13,010 nt of DNA from Chrysochromulina parva (GCA_002887195.1 PJAB01001658.1:1-13010); one strand, 5' to 3'. Numbered from the stretch's first letter, positions 1 through 8,214 are shown. Notes: generated by a model not told the origin, from the sequence alone. Made by a program: numbers and translations.

Positions 1-566
1 GCCGCGACCTCGCCCACCGGCTCAGCCGCCGCCGCCTCGCCCACCAATTCGGCTGCTGCTGCTGCTGCCTCGCCCACCGGCACCGCCGCTGCCGCTGCAT
101 ACATATTCGACGAGCTGCTCGACGATGACGTTGCCTCGTCCGCAATGTTCCTCTTCCTTGTGACAGTGCGGGGCGGTGTTCGTGCACGAGGTGAAGAGGC
201 GGTCTTCGCGGTGGGCGATGGCGGCGCCGCTGAAGGCATCCCGTCGCCACATGGCCTCTTCCTCGAGTCGACAACTCGGGGCGGTGTGCTCGCTAACGAC
301 ACGGCCACGGCCGTCGTGGTAGACAACGGAGTAGTATCTGCCCGGACCCTCGTGCTCGTGCTCCTGCTCGTGCTCGGCTCCTCAGCGTAGTTGCAAAATG
401 GCGCGAGCATTTGCCTCAAAAGTGCCGACCCCTTCTTTACCGCGTCGTAGCTCTCAATAATTTTCGCTGCACTCGTCGCCATCTCGCGCAGAAAGGCACT
501 GGAAGGGACGTTCTTCTCCATCACCCGGCTGCGTCGTGGGGGTGCAGCCCGAGTTGGTGTCGCCAT
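1..566 (-). CDS. 5' part of an Ala/Ser/Pro-rich hypothetical protein, cut by the window edge
   Basis: A minus-strand frame opens with ATG at 566-564 and stays open for 188 codons to base 3, where the window ends. I do not recognise a family. Residues 1-14 are basic (RAAPPRRSR). Residues 22-59 look helical and amphipathic (SAFLREMATSAAKIIESYDA...) and are the only globular-looking stretch. Residues 62-140 are Ser/Thr/Pro-rich with SP/TP sites and basic patches (SRKRP, TRKRN) that could be nuclear signals. A run of seven serines sits at 147-153, followed by repeats of the type VGEAAAA (about 162-188). The opposite strand is also open from 1 to 390, but it reads as hydrophobic Val/Leu runs and lacks any domain-like stretch, so the minus frame with its varied helical segment is preferred. 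The missing C-terminus may hold the functional domain. Confidence 0.55.
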   Translation of the reverse strand, partial: MATPTRAAPPRRSRVMEKNVPSSAFLREMATSAAKIIESYDAVKKGSALLRQMLAPFCNYAEEPSTSRSTSTRVRADTTPLSTTTAVAVSLASTPPRVVDSRKRPCGDGMPSAAPPSPTAKTASSPRARTPPRTVTRKRNIADEATSSSSSSSNMYAAAAAVPVGEAAAAAAELVGEAAAAEPVGEVA

Positions 567-944
567 GTCCACGCCCCATGCCGAAGAATTAGGACGTGGG
601 CTCGCTGTTATTAAGTTTCTTCCCAAACACAGTCGGAAACCAAATAAGGGAGAGACTGGCTTGGGTACTTCCGGTTCGGGTGTACGCGGCGCGCGCTGCC
701 CAAGTCCTCACATGGATACGGCACAAGCGATACCTACGCCGAACTCCATGCTAGGGGTGAATACCCAGTCAGGGGGGGCGGGCGGGGGTGGTGCCTGGTG
801 AGAAAAGGCATCTGAGAAAAACAAGTAGACACACCAATAACACAGTACACTGTCTCCAGAGTTGGGAGAATGCAATGGTATATGCCCCCACTGCCCTACT
901 GCCCTACTACATGTCATATGAGCACTCATGGGCACCAACCTTTT
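567..944. other. Intergenic region upstream of the left-edge gene
   Basis: No convincing coding frame on either strand. It holds the presumed promoter of the minus-strand gene that starts at 566 and lies downstream of the stop (945-947) of the coiled-coil region. A G-rich run sits at about 771-791. No TATA box or other motif stands out. Confidence 0.4.
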
Positions 945-1260
945 TCATGGCATGCGTGCACGCTCGTGCGATTGCTCATTGGCCACCGCGCGCGCCGCTT
1001 TCGATTCGAAGAGCGCCGCGTCGCGCTCCGCCTGCGCCGCATACACGGCCGCCTGCGCCGCCGCCGCATGTGACGCGTGCGACGAGCCGGTCGGGTTCGC
1101 GGCCGCCGCTCGCTTGGCCTCGCTCAGCTCGAGCTCGAGTTCTCGCGACTCGATGGACGCCTTCTGGGCCGCCGCCTCCTTGTCCCGGAGCACTGCGCAT
1201 TCGGCCTCGCATCGAGGAGGTAGAGGCGCGCTGCTTGTCGGCCGCCACCATAGCCGCCGC

Positions 1261-1282
1261 GTGCTGGCTGCGTGCTGGCTGC
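1261..1282. repeat. 11-bp perfect tandem duplication
   Basis: The unit gtgctggctgc occurs twice back to back inside the coiled-coil region. The length is not a multiple of three. The coding frame appears to be the same on both sides, so another small indel must compensate if this event arose in a once-coding sequence. Confidence 0.85.
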
Positions 1283-1583
1283 TTGCTGGAAGTCGCCACC
1301 TCCGCCGCCTCCGTCGCTTCCGCGCAGGCAGCTTCCGCTTTCGCACGCGCCGCCATCACCTCCTCCGTTTGTCGAGTGAGGAGGTGCAGCTGCGCGCGGA
1401 GCTGCCACTCAGTGCGCCCGGCCTCGGTCGCCGCCTCGTTGACCACCTCGTTGACCCCCAAGGTGACTGCGTCCTGGACGGCGCGCTCCATCGCCGCGGC
1501 ACACGAGAGCCGAACCTCGTGCAGCCTCGCCTTCGACTGCTCAGCCTTCCACTGCTCAGCGACGTGCTTCACCGCTGCGCCCA

Positions 1584-1605
1584 CCTGACGCGCGCCTGAC
1601 GCGAC
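1584..1605. repeat. 11-bp near-perfect tandem duplication at a frameshift
   Basis: The unit cctgacgcgcg is followed by cctgacgcgac (9 of 11 bases match). It lies exactly where the minus-strand coiled-coil frame ending EAEASRQ switches to the frame reading VGAAVKHVAEQW. Dropping 11 bases gives a continuous reading EASRQVGAAVKHV. Confidence 0.75.
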
Positions 1606-2110
1606 GCCTCCGCCTCCGCCTGACGCGCCGCCTCCGCCTCCATCTCGAGCTTGAGCACGTCACGCCGCACCCAGCGCTCCTCTACCTCCTTCACCACGGC
1701 CGCCTGCGTCCCCTCCGCCACGCGCCGTCGCCTCGGTCGCCGCCTGCGCCGCCGCCTCCGATTGGGCCCTGTGCGCCGCCGCCGCCTGCGCTCGTCGCTC
1801 GAGGCGGCCGACTCCGCGTTGAGCGCGCGCTGCTCTGCGAGGGCCGCCTCGAGCGCCTCGGCCGCCCCGCGCCAGCGCATAAGCTCATTCGTCAACTCCT
1901 TGAACTGCTCCACCGCGGCGGCCGCCTCGGCTTGGTGCGCCTTCGCCTCGGCCTGCGCGGCGCCGACCGCCACGGCGAGCGCCTCCCTGACGACCTCGAT
2001 GGTCATCGAAGCCTGCGCCTGCGACTGCGCCTGCGCCTGCGCCTCCTCGCGCGTGCTCGCAATCTGCGGCACGTAGGCTTCGCGAGGTCGCGGCTCGCGC
2101 TCAGCGTGCG

Positions 2111-2148
2111 CGATCGCCTGCAGCGCCTGCGATCGCCTGCAGCGCCTG
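2111..2148. repeat. 19-bp perfect tandem duplication at a frameshift
   Basis: The unit cgatcgcctgcagcgcctg occurs twice in tandem. Nineteen is not a multiple of three, and the minus-strand coiled-coil frame changes here. With one unit dropped the reading is continuous from LETSQALQAIA into HAEREPRPREAYVPQIAS. Confidence 0.9.
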
Positions 2149-2774
2149 CGACGTCTCTAGCTGACGGCTGCTCTCGACGAACCGGAGCCACTCGAGCGCG
2201 GCCGAGAGCTCGAGCTGTAGCCGCTGCACCGTCTCCATGTACGCCGCCTCGCGCCCGCTGTCTCGAGCTCCATCAGGTCACGCACCTTGTTGCCGGGCCG
2301 CTCGAGGCTGCTGCTGGGCGCCGCATGCTTCTCACGTGCCTCGGCCGCTTCGGCGCGCGCTGTGTCCACATCGGCTGTAGATGCGGCCATGGCCGCTGCC
2401 AATGCGGCCATGGCCGCTGCCACGGCTGCCACGACCCCATCGGCGCTCCGCTGCTCGGCCGCCACCGCCGCGGCCGCGGCCTCGGCTGCGTCGGCCGCGG
2501 TCGCGGCCGCCGCCTCCGCCTCAAGGGTGGCGTTCTGCGCGTGGCGCACTTCGACCTCCTGCGCGGCGGAGTACGCCTCAGCATCTGCGAGGCTGCGCTG
2601 CAGTGCTCGTACCTGCGCCAGCAGCGACGTGCTCTCGTGCCGCTGCTCGAGCTGCAGCCGCGCGTGCGCCTCCGACTTCTCCGCGCGCACGCGCTCGGCC
2701 GCGTCGCGCGATGTGCACTCGGCCGCTATGTACGCCGTCCGCGCCTCCTGCGCCGCCGCTTCGGCACCCTCTCA

Positions 2775-2944
2775 GCATGGAGATCGTTCAGGTACTGTAC
2801 CGGGTACGGCGCGTGAATCGCAAACTTGTGAGGATGTGTGAAATGAACTTGCGTCTGGAGCTGAACCTGTCCTAACATATGGCGATCCCGCGTTTGGAGT
2901 TTCGCGTCGCTATTTCGTATGAAACGTCCACGAAGCTCTGAATC
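2775..2944. promoter_or_regulatory. Divergent intergenic gap between the coiled-coil region and the 798-codon gene
   Basis: About 130-170 bases separate the minus-strand coiled-coil region from the plus-strand start at 2945, so this gap should carry promoter and 5' leader for the plus-strand gene. On the minus strand a pyrimidine-rich stretch ending in AG (about 2830-2855) could be a splice acceptor for a coiled-coil exon. No TATA-like box was identified. Assignment is by position only. Confidence 0.3.
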
Positions 2945-5341
2945 ATGGCAGATCCTTCTGCATTCGCCGTCATCCCTCCTCCATTCGCCGCTGCCGTGGA
3001 AATTTCGTGTTTAGCAGACGGCGCCGGTCTCACGGGCAGCTTGGAACTTTTCACTCAGCAGCAGGGTGATCGTTCGATAAGCCTCACGCAGTGGCATGCA
3101 TCTGTCTTGTTGATCGGAACACACGTGACGAGGCTGCTCGACATGTTCAACGATGTGTTGCACAGCACTCGCATGCTGAAGGCGTGTATCAACGAGGAAA
3201 TTCGGGCGCGCGGAGAGGACGTCGATAACCTGGACCTCGCTATGGACTTCCTGGTCAAATCATCCGAGGACGCTGCACGGGCAAGCGAGGTGCTCCGCTG
3301 CATGAAAGAGAGGGATCGTGGTGCAGACGAGGGCCGTAGCGGCGGGGGGGTTGAAGATGAAGGGGAAGGGGGAGGGGAAGGTGGCAGTGAGGAGAGGACG
3401 ATCGGGGACGATGCTGAGGGTGGGGGTGGTTCTCAGAGGCCCCCTGCGCGTGGTGCGCCCTCCTCTGCGCGGACACTCTCTGGTGGGCCCTCTGCGCGGA
3501 CACTCTCTCGTGCGGCCACTGCGCGGACTGTCTCTTCGCGGACGCCCTCTGTCTCTTCGCGGACGCCCTCTGCGCGGTGGCGCGGTGGCGTTGATGGCAC
3601 ACAACGCAAACGCAGCCGACGCGAGGGCAGCCGGCGATCACAGAAGACCACCACACGCGAGCAAAGTCCCTCCACGCTCGAGCAGCATCGAACGCAAAGC
3701 CATGGGAGCGCGGAGGGTGACGAAGATGACGAAGATGACGTAGGAAACGATGAAGAGGAGGCCGATGACAGAAAGGAGGATGATGAGGAGGAGGGTGAGG
3801 GGGAGGAGACTGGCCACATAACCGACGGGCCAGGCGACGGGCCAGCCAAAACACGGATGCGTCGAGAGGAGGCCACCGACGGAGAGGGGGGGGGAGAGGA
3901 GGACACGCCAGCTGACGCCGCCGCCGCCACCGCCGCCGCCACCGCCACCGCCGCCGCCACCGCCACGACCACCGCCACCGCCACGACCGCCGATGACGAC
4001 GGCGAAATAAGGGCAGTGGGCGACGATGCAGAGGACGATGCAGAGGACGCAATGGCAGAGGACTGGCAAGGTAGGATGCTGAGGAGGATCGCCTCAGGCG
4101 ACTTGCCGAGAACTCCCAATCACCTCATCCCTGTGTCTATTCTGCGTTCCCTCGGGGCTATGGGCATGGGGAATGTCATCATCTTCGCGGACACGCCCGA
4201 GGTGATGCGAGATTTGGGCGTTCCTTCCACGCGCAAGCGAGGGGCGCTTCAAATTCTTCGAACCCTTGGCGCATCTATGGGGCTGGACCACGCGGGAAAG
4301 TTTGAGTACCACACGCATCTGCGCATGAGCCGCGACCGCCGCGGCGGCTGGTTCAATTGGTTCGTCATCGCCGAGTCCTCGTTGGAAGCGTTCAAGGCCA
4401 ATGCCATGGAGGCATCCAAGGACAACAACTTGGAAACGATGACTGTGGCACTCGCCCAGGCCAAGATGGATCCGGTCAAACTGGCGAATGCGATTGGGGA
4501 AGATGGCAATATCAATTGTGGCAGCTGCACCATGTCAATCTTGGACCCGAGGGACAGCCAGTTCTCAGATAAGGCTTCGCTTATCGCCAAGTTGTGCCAT
4601 TGCAAGAACTGGATGCCGCGCATCCGATGTGGTACACGGGACCAGGCTGCCGACGTCGAGGCCGTTGATGAGGCCGCTGCTGAGGCCGACGAGGCCGATG
4701 GGGCCGCTGATGAGGCCGACGAGGCCGCTGATGAGGCCGACAAGGCCGGCGAAGTGGCCGCCGATCTGGGCAACAATGAGGCTGCTGATGAGGCCGCTGT
4801 AACGGCCGCTGACACCGACCCCACCCCCGCAATTGACTCCTCACCCACAAGCAGCACCGCCGCTACCGCAACCGGCTCCGACCCCTTATCCACAACCCCC
4901 TTATCCACAACCGTAACCGCCGGTACCGCAACCGGCTCCGCAGGAGCCGAAACCCCTTCTGGCACCGCACTCGAGCTGCCCGAAACCCCTTCCAGCACCC
5001 CTTCCGGCGTCCATCCCACCACCAATCACCCAAACCCTTGCATCACCACTACTCCCGCCTTCCCTTTCATCGACCACACCATCGCCACCCCCACGCTAGC
5101 AGTGGACCTTTCGAACCCCACCAACTTCGTCGACCAGTTGAGGGTCTTGGCGGCTCAGCGAGGTCATACCCCTGCCACATTCCCTGCCCCCCTGGGTGTC
5201 GGCCCAAGTCAGTATCACCAAGGTGGGATGGCCCTACTCGGTTTCAGCATCGGCAAAAATGGGGCTGCTCTGCGGGTGGCTAAGCGAGGGCAAAGTTACC
5301 AAAGCCCACACGAGAGGGCCAAATCACCAAAGCACGTTTGA
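2945..5341 (+). CDS. Hypothetical 798-residue protein with acidic/SR-like linkers and an unrecognised core
   Basis: The ATG at 2945 is preceded in frame by a stop two codons upstream (2939-2941), so it is the first possible start. Residues 1-125 look mostly helical (WHASVLLIGTHVTRLLDMFN; INEEIRARGEDVDNLDLAMD). Residues 126-375 are disordered: Gly/Glu-rich, then SARTLS/SSRTPS repeats (175-209) next to a basic KRSRR, then a long acidic Asp/Glu stretch, then an Ala/Thr run (323-349). Residues about 385-565 form the only globular-looking core (HLIPVSILRSLGAMGMGNVI; GGWFNWFVIAESSLEAFKAN). It ends with Cys525, Cys528, Cys551 and Cys553, a possible metal site. Residues 566-622 repeat ADEA-like units, 623-715 are Thr/Pro/Ser-rich, and the tail 716-798 is more ordered, then basic. 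RS-like repeats plus basic patches suggest a nuclear protein, but this is inference. No family is recognised. Codon composition is normal and the frame is intact, unlike the flanking regions. Confidence 0.75.
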   Translation: MADPSAFAVIPPPFAAAVEISCLADGAGLTGSLELFTQQQGDRSISLTQWHASVLLIGTHVTRLLDMFNDVLHSTRMLKACINEEIRARGEDVDNLDLAMDFLVKSSEDAARASEVLRCMKERDRGADEGRSGGGVEDEGEGGGEGGSEERTIGDDAEGGGGSQRPPARGAPSSARTLSGGPSARTLSRAATARTVSSRTPSVSSRTPSARWRGGVDGTQRKRSRREGSRRSQKTTTREQSPSTLEQHRTQSHGSAEGDEDDEDDVGNDEEEADDRKEDDEEEGEGEETGHITDGPGDGPAKTRMRREEATDGEGGGEEDTPADAAAATAAATATAAATATTTATATTADDDGEIRAVGDDAEDDAEDAMAEDWQGRMLRRIASGDLPRTPNHLIPVSILRSLGAMGMGNVIIFADTPEVMRDLGVPSTRKRGALQILRTLGASMGLDHAGKFEYHTHLRMSRDRRGGWFNWFVIAESSLEAFKANAMEASKDNNLETMTVALAQAKMDPVKLANAIGEDGNINCGSCTMSILDPRDSQFSDKASLIAKLCHCKNWMPRIRCGTRDQAADVEAVDEAAAEADEADGAADEADEAADEADKAGEVAADLGNNEAADEAAVTAADTDPTPAIDSSPTSSTAATATGSDPLSTTPLSTTVTAGTATGSAGAETPSGTALELPETPSSTPSGVHPTTNHPNPCITTTPAFPFIDHTIATPTLAVDLSNPTNFVDQLRVLAAQRGHTPATFPAPLGVGPSQYHQGGMALLGFSIGKNGAALRVAKRGQSYQSPHERAKSPKHV
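3529..3570. repeat. 21-bp perfect tandem duplication, in frame
   Basis: A 21-bp unit (3529-3549 and 3550-3570) encodes a repeated VSSRTPS heptapeptide in the 798-residue protein. The length is divisible by three, as are the other duplications noticed in this gene: 12 bp at 4022-4045 and 15 bp at 4882-4911. Confidence 0.85.
4022..4045. repeat. 12-bp perfect tandem duplication, in frame
   Basis: The unit gacgatgcagag occurs twice, encoding DDAEDDAE in the acidic linker of the 798-residue protein. Confidence 0.8.
4882..4911. repeat. 15-bp perfect tandem duplication, in frame
   Basis: The unit ccccttatccacaac occurs twice, encoding PLSTTPLSTT in the Thr/Pro-rich linker of the 798-residue protein. 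Confidence 0.85.
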
Positions 5342-5344
5342 TCT

Positions 5345-6208
5345 GGGACAGCCTGTGAGCTCGGGTACTGTGACCGCAATCCACATCGTCAGAGGACTCC
5401 ACGAGTGAGTACACCCTCAAGCCCGAGCCGCGCAATCAACCGACTGAGTATCCTTGCCCGAGTTTACCCGATACCCTATACATGGAAGACAGGCTGTGAG
5501 GGTACCAGAGAGGGCCTCGAGTCTCCGTTCTTCTATCCCCACTGAGACTCTGTTCTCTTCTGCCCCCGCTGCGTGTGGTCTGCGTCCGCTGCCAGATCGG
5601 GCGTTACTCGCGGGGTAACGGGTATTGTTCACGTTCGGTTTCGGCTCATTGTTGTTCTGCAGTTCTGGTTATGCGGCTCTATTGTTGTTCTGGTTTTGGC
5701 GCGTATTGTTGTTCCGGTTATATCGGCTCACGGTCACGCCCACACTGCGGATCGGTCTCGGCGTCTCGGGCTCAGTGGTCTCCACATCCCGGCGGTTCCT
5801 CTCAACCTGGTACCTGCGGCTCACTGGTCCAAATTACCTCTCTCCTGGTCGATCTCCTGGCGTCTCCGTCGACGCGAACCGTATCACTTGCTCTCTCCTG
5901 GTGCACCACTCTACAGACTACACGTCCCGTTCAATCGTCCTTCAATCAGCAGGACGAGACAGTGACAGTGACAACAGGACGAGACAGTGACGACGCATGA
6001 CTACACTACAGTCCATTCATCTCTCGCTCTACGCGCTCTCCCGCGGGATGTCCATTCGCATCTCACACTCTCTCTCTCTCGGCGCGGCGCGCGCGGGATG
6101 CGCTGGTTGCCTGGACGCCCGGACGTGCTGGTCAGCATGTAGCATGCACTACGTACCCTTCTCAGCGCAGGCAGATGGCGTGCTCGTGCTCGGCCATTTC
6201 CATCAGGT
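5345..6208. other. Long non-coding stretch between convergent genes
   Basis: Lies 3' of both the 798-codon gene (plus) and the OTU gene (minus), so it should contain both transcript ends. The open frames here are short, Leu/Ser/Trp-rich and show no domain. It contains a degenerate repeat at 5642-5720 (attgttgttctggtt-like), a 17-bp direct repeat at 5950-5966 and 5975-5991 (caggacgagacagtgac), and CT-rich simple sequence around 6066-6080. No polyadenylation signal stands out. Confidence 0.5.
5642..5720. repeat. Degenerate GTTGTTCTGGTT-type short repeat
   Basis: Three related units of roughly 28-32 bp, each containing attgttgttc followed by a ctggtt- or ccggtt-like end, with cggctc at the unit starts. 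Imperfect and of unknown role. Confidence 0.6.
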
Positions 6209-7765
6209 TCAGCACGCTGTGTGCCAAGTGCACCCCTCCACCACCTTGGTGCAGAGCTCAGCAAAGGCACGCTTGATACCCGCAGGCAGCTGGGCATCGT
6301 CAAAGACGGCCAGCCGACCGCCGGCATTCCCCGTCTTCAGCGCATACCCGTCATAGTGCTGCACCTTCGAAGCGCGGTGAGAGTGGCGAAGCAGGACGAA
6401 GCGCGGTGGCCCGTGCGGCGGTGTGTAGCTCGGCAGCTTTGCCGGTGCCAAACATGCACACTGGTTACCTGGCGAGGCACCGGGCTTGAATATGAGAAAT
6501 TGCACGTGCAGGTAGCGCTGCAGCACCGCGATTGCGCTCTCATCCGCCCAGTAGGCGTTGTCGCCCGCCTCCAGAGCGGGCTTGGCGATATTGGCACGTG
6601 TGCCCTCGAGCGAGTCCTCGACGATGAAGGGAAAGTACTCGCCGCCCACTGCCCGGGCTGCCCGGCCCGTCATCCATATGTCCGTGTCGTAGTGTGCAGC
6701 TACGACGGCGCGCAGCTCGCTCACCGTGAGCACTGTACTGGGCTGCCACTGTATGCTGGCCGAGCCGCTCGCGTCACGGAGGTTGTCGCGGCACAGTGGC
6801 CGCGCTGCCGCCCACATGCCACTCTCACGCTCAAATTCGACGTTGTTGAAGGCCTTGCACACAGCGTCGAAGAAGCAGTCGCCGTTGCCGACCGCCTTGA
6901 CGGTGATCAGCTTGACACCGAGCGGCGCCGTCTCGCCATAGAGCTCACGAGCCCCCGCGGAGGCCAGGTTCGCCTGCTTGCGCGCCCTCTGCTCCTCCTC
7001 GTAGGCTATGATCGGCACCTGCTTCGGCGTCGTGCCTTCCGCGATGAAGATGCGGTGGTAGAGCTCACCCCCAAGGCTCAGCCTCTCGCCCGTCTCGTGC
7101 ATCACGTACAGGTGCCCCTCGCGCGGTGGGATCTGTGGTACGCAATACGGCAGCACATCCCATTCGTCGCGGTAGGCGGCGACGTCCTCCGCTGTGAACG
7201 GGACATCGCACATTGTCGCACAGGAATCGTCGCCGGAGTGCCGTGCGGCTTCATAGTACCCGAAGTGCATTGCGGCTTCGTAGCTCAGCTCGGGGGCGTT
7301 CGCCAGGATCTTGCGATGGCCGTCCTTGCCCCATGTTAGCACGTGGTACGTCGACGCACTCACAAGCAGGGTCTCCGGTGGCTGCGTGAAGTACAAGACC
7401 GGCTGCTGCGAGTCGGTGCCACGCGCAAAGGGGGTGATGCTCGCAAGCGCAGCCGCCTCGCTCTCGGCACGCTGGACGACCTTGCTCGCGCTCGCTGCCG
7501 CCTTGGGCAGCCCCGTTCTGCGTTTGCCCAAGGAGGCACCGCGGCCGGCACGCGCTGCATTTGATAAACGGGCACGTCCAACGACTGGCATTGGGGGAGC
7601 AAGAGCCTCGACCACGGGCATTGGCTCGTTGCGGCGTGAAGCACGCGGTGTTCGCGCCCCCATGAGCCAAGTTCGCCGCCTGCCGTGGGGCCCGCGACAA
7701 GCCTTGTTGAGCGGTCTTGACGACGCGTTGTTGAGCGGTCTTGACCCTTTGTCGCCAAGGGTCAA
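6209..7765 (-). CDS. OTU-domain cysteine protease (putative deubiquitinase)
   Basis: A 518-codon minus-strand frame with a clear OTU-like C-terminal domain. Residues 286-304 (LITVKAVGNGDCFFDAVCK) match the OTU nucleophile block, with Cys297 as the predicted nucleophile and Asp296 beside it. Residues 403-426 (YWADESAIAVLQRYLHVQFL) match the conserved W-x-DE-x-x-hydrophobic strand block. His470 in QHYDGYAL is the expected catalytic histidine. OTU proteases cleave ubiquitin or related chains from proteins; here the substrate is unknown. Residues 120-280 form an additional N-terminal region (PVLYFTQPPETLLVSASTYH...) that I cannot assign. The first 34 codons lie over an inverted repeat (7704-7776), so translation more likely begins at the second methionine (7663, MGARTPRASRRN), giving about 484 residues. 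The duplicated MPVV (49-52, 59-62) is another short repeat. The catalytic block is intact and the frame unbroken, so the gene looks functional. OTU genes are also common in large DNA viruses and transposons, so horizontal origin is possible. Confidence 0.85.
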   Translation of the reverse strand: MTLGDKGSRPLNNASSRPLNKACRGPHGRRRTWLMGARTPRASRRNEPMPVVEALAPPMPVVGRARLSNAARAGRGASLGKRRTGLPKAAASASKVVQRAESEAAALASITPFARGTDSQQPVLYFTQPPETLLVSASTYHVLTWGKDGHRKILANAPELSYEAAMHFGYYEAARHSGDDSCATMCDVPFTAEDVAAYRDEWDVLPYCVPQIPPREGHLYVMHETGERLSLGGELYHRIFIAEGTTPKQVPIIAYEEEQRARKQANLASAGARELYGETAPLGVKLITVKAVGNGDCFFDAVCKAFNNVEFERESGMWAAARPLCRDNLRDASGSASIQWQPSTVLTVSELRAVVAAHYDTDIWMTGRAARAVGGEYFPFIVEDSLEGTRANIAKPALEAGDNAYWADESAIAVLQRYLHVQFLIFKPGASPGNQCACLAPAKLPSYTPPHGPPRFVLLRHSHRASKVQHYDGYALKTGNAGGRLAVFDDAQLPAGIKRAFAELCTKVVEGCTWHTAC

Positions 7766-7776
7766 GACCGCTCAAC
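7704..7776. repeat. 20-bp perfect inverted repeat with an extra direct copy of one arm
   Basis: Arm gttgagcggtcttgaccctt (7730-7749) and its exact reverse complement (7757-7776) are separated by a 7-base loop. An 18-base copy of the arm sequence also occurs at 7704-7721, 24 bases before the next copy. On the minus strand this encodes repeated RPLN residues at the extreme N-terminus of the OTU frame, which makes those codons suspect. Confidence 0.9.
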
Positions 7777-7790
7777 AGGGCGCCTCGCGT

Positions 7791-7836
7791 CACGCGCATA
7801 CAAAACACGTGGCCACGCGCATACAAAACACGTGGC
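7791..7836. repeat. 23-bp perfect tandem duplication
   Basis: Two identical 23-base units (7791-7813 and 7814-7836), each containing catacaaaacacgtggc. They sit in the gap between the OTU gene start and the first dynein block. Non-coding as far as can be seen. Confidence 0.95.
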
Positions 7837-7962
7837 CACGTACAAGGCTCGCATAGTTTAGTTTTTACTGGCATTGATTAGTTTTTCCTGACCATGTTCA
7901 CGGCAAATGCTCACACCGCGACTTTGACCAGACTTGACCAACCGCGAGATACAACACATCGC

Positions 7963-8010
7963 GAGATGGACGCGCTCGTCACCAAGGAGATGAACGCGCT
8001 CGTCACCAAG
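7963..8010. repeat. 24-bp tandem duplication with one mismatch, in frame
   Basis: Units 7963-7986 and 7987-8010 differ by one base (gatgga versus gatgaa). Each encodes a (D/N)ALVTK-containing octapeptide of the stalk fragment. The single mismatch suggests the duplication is old enough to have diverged. Confidence 0.85.
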
Positions 8011-8214
8011 GCCGAGGCGACGCAGAAGCGCGCGAACCTGGCCGATCGCCTCGTCAACGGTCTCAGCTCAGAGGGCAAGCGCTGGAAGGAGGACGTGGGC
8101 AAGCTCAGTGAACAGATGCGCTTGCTCGTTGGCGACGTGCTGCTCTCCTCCTCCTTCGTCGCGTACATTGCGCCCTTCACGCGTCAGATCCGCGACGCCC
8201 TTGTGGACGAGAAG
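7963..8214 (+). pseudogene. Dynein heavy chain fragment: stalk coiled coil 2 to start of AAA5
   Basis: Plus-strand residues ALVTKAEATQKRANLADRLV, then NGLSSEGKRWKEDVGKLSEQ and LLVGDVLLSSSFVAYIAPFT match the conserved end of the second stalk helix and the entry to AAA5 in axonemal dynein heavy chains (known family pattern: L-x-x-E-x-x-RW ... GD-V-x-x-x-x-x-x-Y-x-x-PF). In a real dynein this lies in the C-terminal half of a roughly 4,000-residue motor. Homology stops after VDEK at about 8214, where a tail segment begins. The start near 7894 (MFTANAHTATLTRLD) does not look like dynein. A closely similar copy lies at about 12505-12738; the proteins differ at about 10 of 73 positions. The fragment is too short to be a motor. 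Inner-arm versus outer-arm class cannot be decided. Confidence 0.85.

Larger units (their letters stand above)
945..2771 (-). pseudogene. Ala/Glu-rich coiled-coil coding region broken by multiple frameshifts
   Basis: Read right to left on the minus strand, one continuous coiled-coil composition passes through several frames. Segment 1 (2771 to about 2255) reads EGAEAAAQEARTAYIAAEC and onward to VRDLMELE. Segment 2 (about 2250-2130) reads EAAYMETVQRLQLELSAALE. Segment 3 (about 2095-1595) runs from VPQIASTREEAQAQAQ to EEAERQAEAEAS-like heptads ending EAEASRQ. Segment 4 (about 1584-1215) reads VGAAVKHVAEQWKAEQSKAR and onward. Segment 5 (about 1225-945) reads CEAECAVLRDKEAAAQKAS and ends ARMP-stop. 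The joins are frameshifts rather than clear GT-AG introns, and two coincide with tandem duplications (2111-2148, 1584-1605). The composition (Ala, Glu, Gln, Arg with heptad-like spacing) suggests a long filamentous or scaffold protein; no specific family can be named. The first exon is unclear: a stop lies at 2774-2772, and a plausible continuation in another frame (FAIHAPYPVQYLNDLHAER) lies at about 2775-2830. An expressed gene with sequence errors remains possible. Confidence 0.6.

Noticed and set aside
1..390. Plus-strand open frame over the left edge
   Set aside because: Reads as Val/Leu runs and Ala/Ser repeats from the antisense of a better minus-strand frame.
788..2841. Long plus-strand open frames over the coiled-coil region
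   Set aside because: Antisense shadows: high GC removes stops, and the products are Arg/Ser/Cys/Ala-rich with no domain, while the minus strand gives heptad-like coiled coil.
3255..5025. Minus-strand frames opposite the 798-codon gene
   Set aside because: Composed of Ser/Ala/Pro or Arg/His/Pro runs mirroring the acidic and Ala/Thr repeats of the plus-strand gene.
6221..7339. 372-codon plus-strand frame opposite the OTU gene
   Set aside because: The minus strand carries a recognisable OTU domain with catalytic residues; the plus frame has none.
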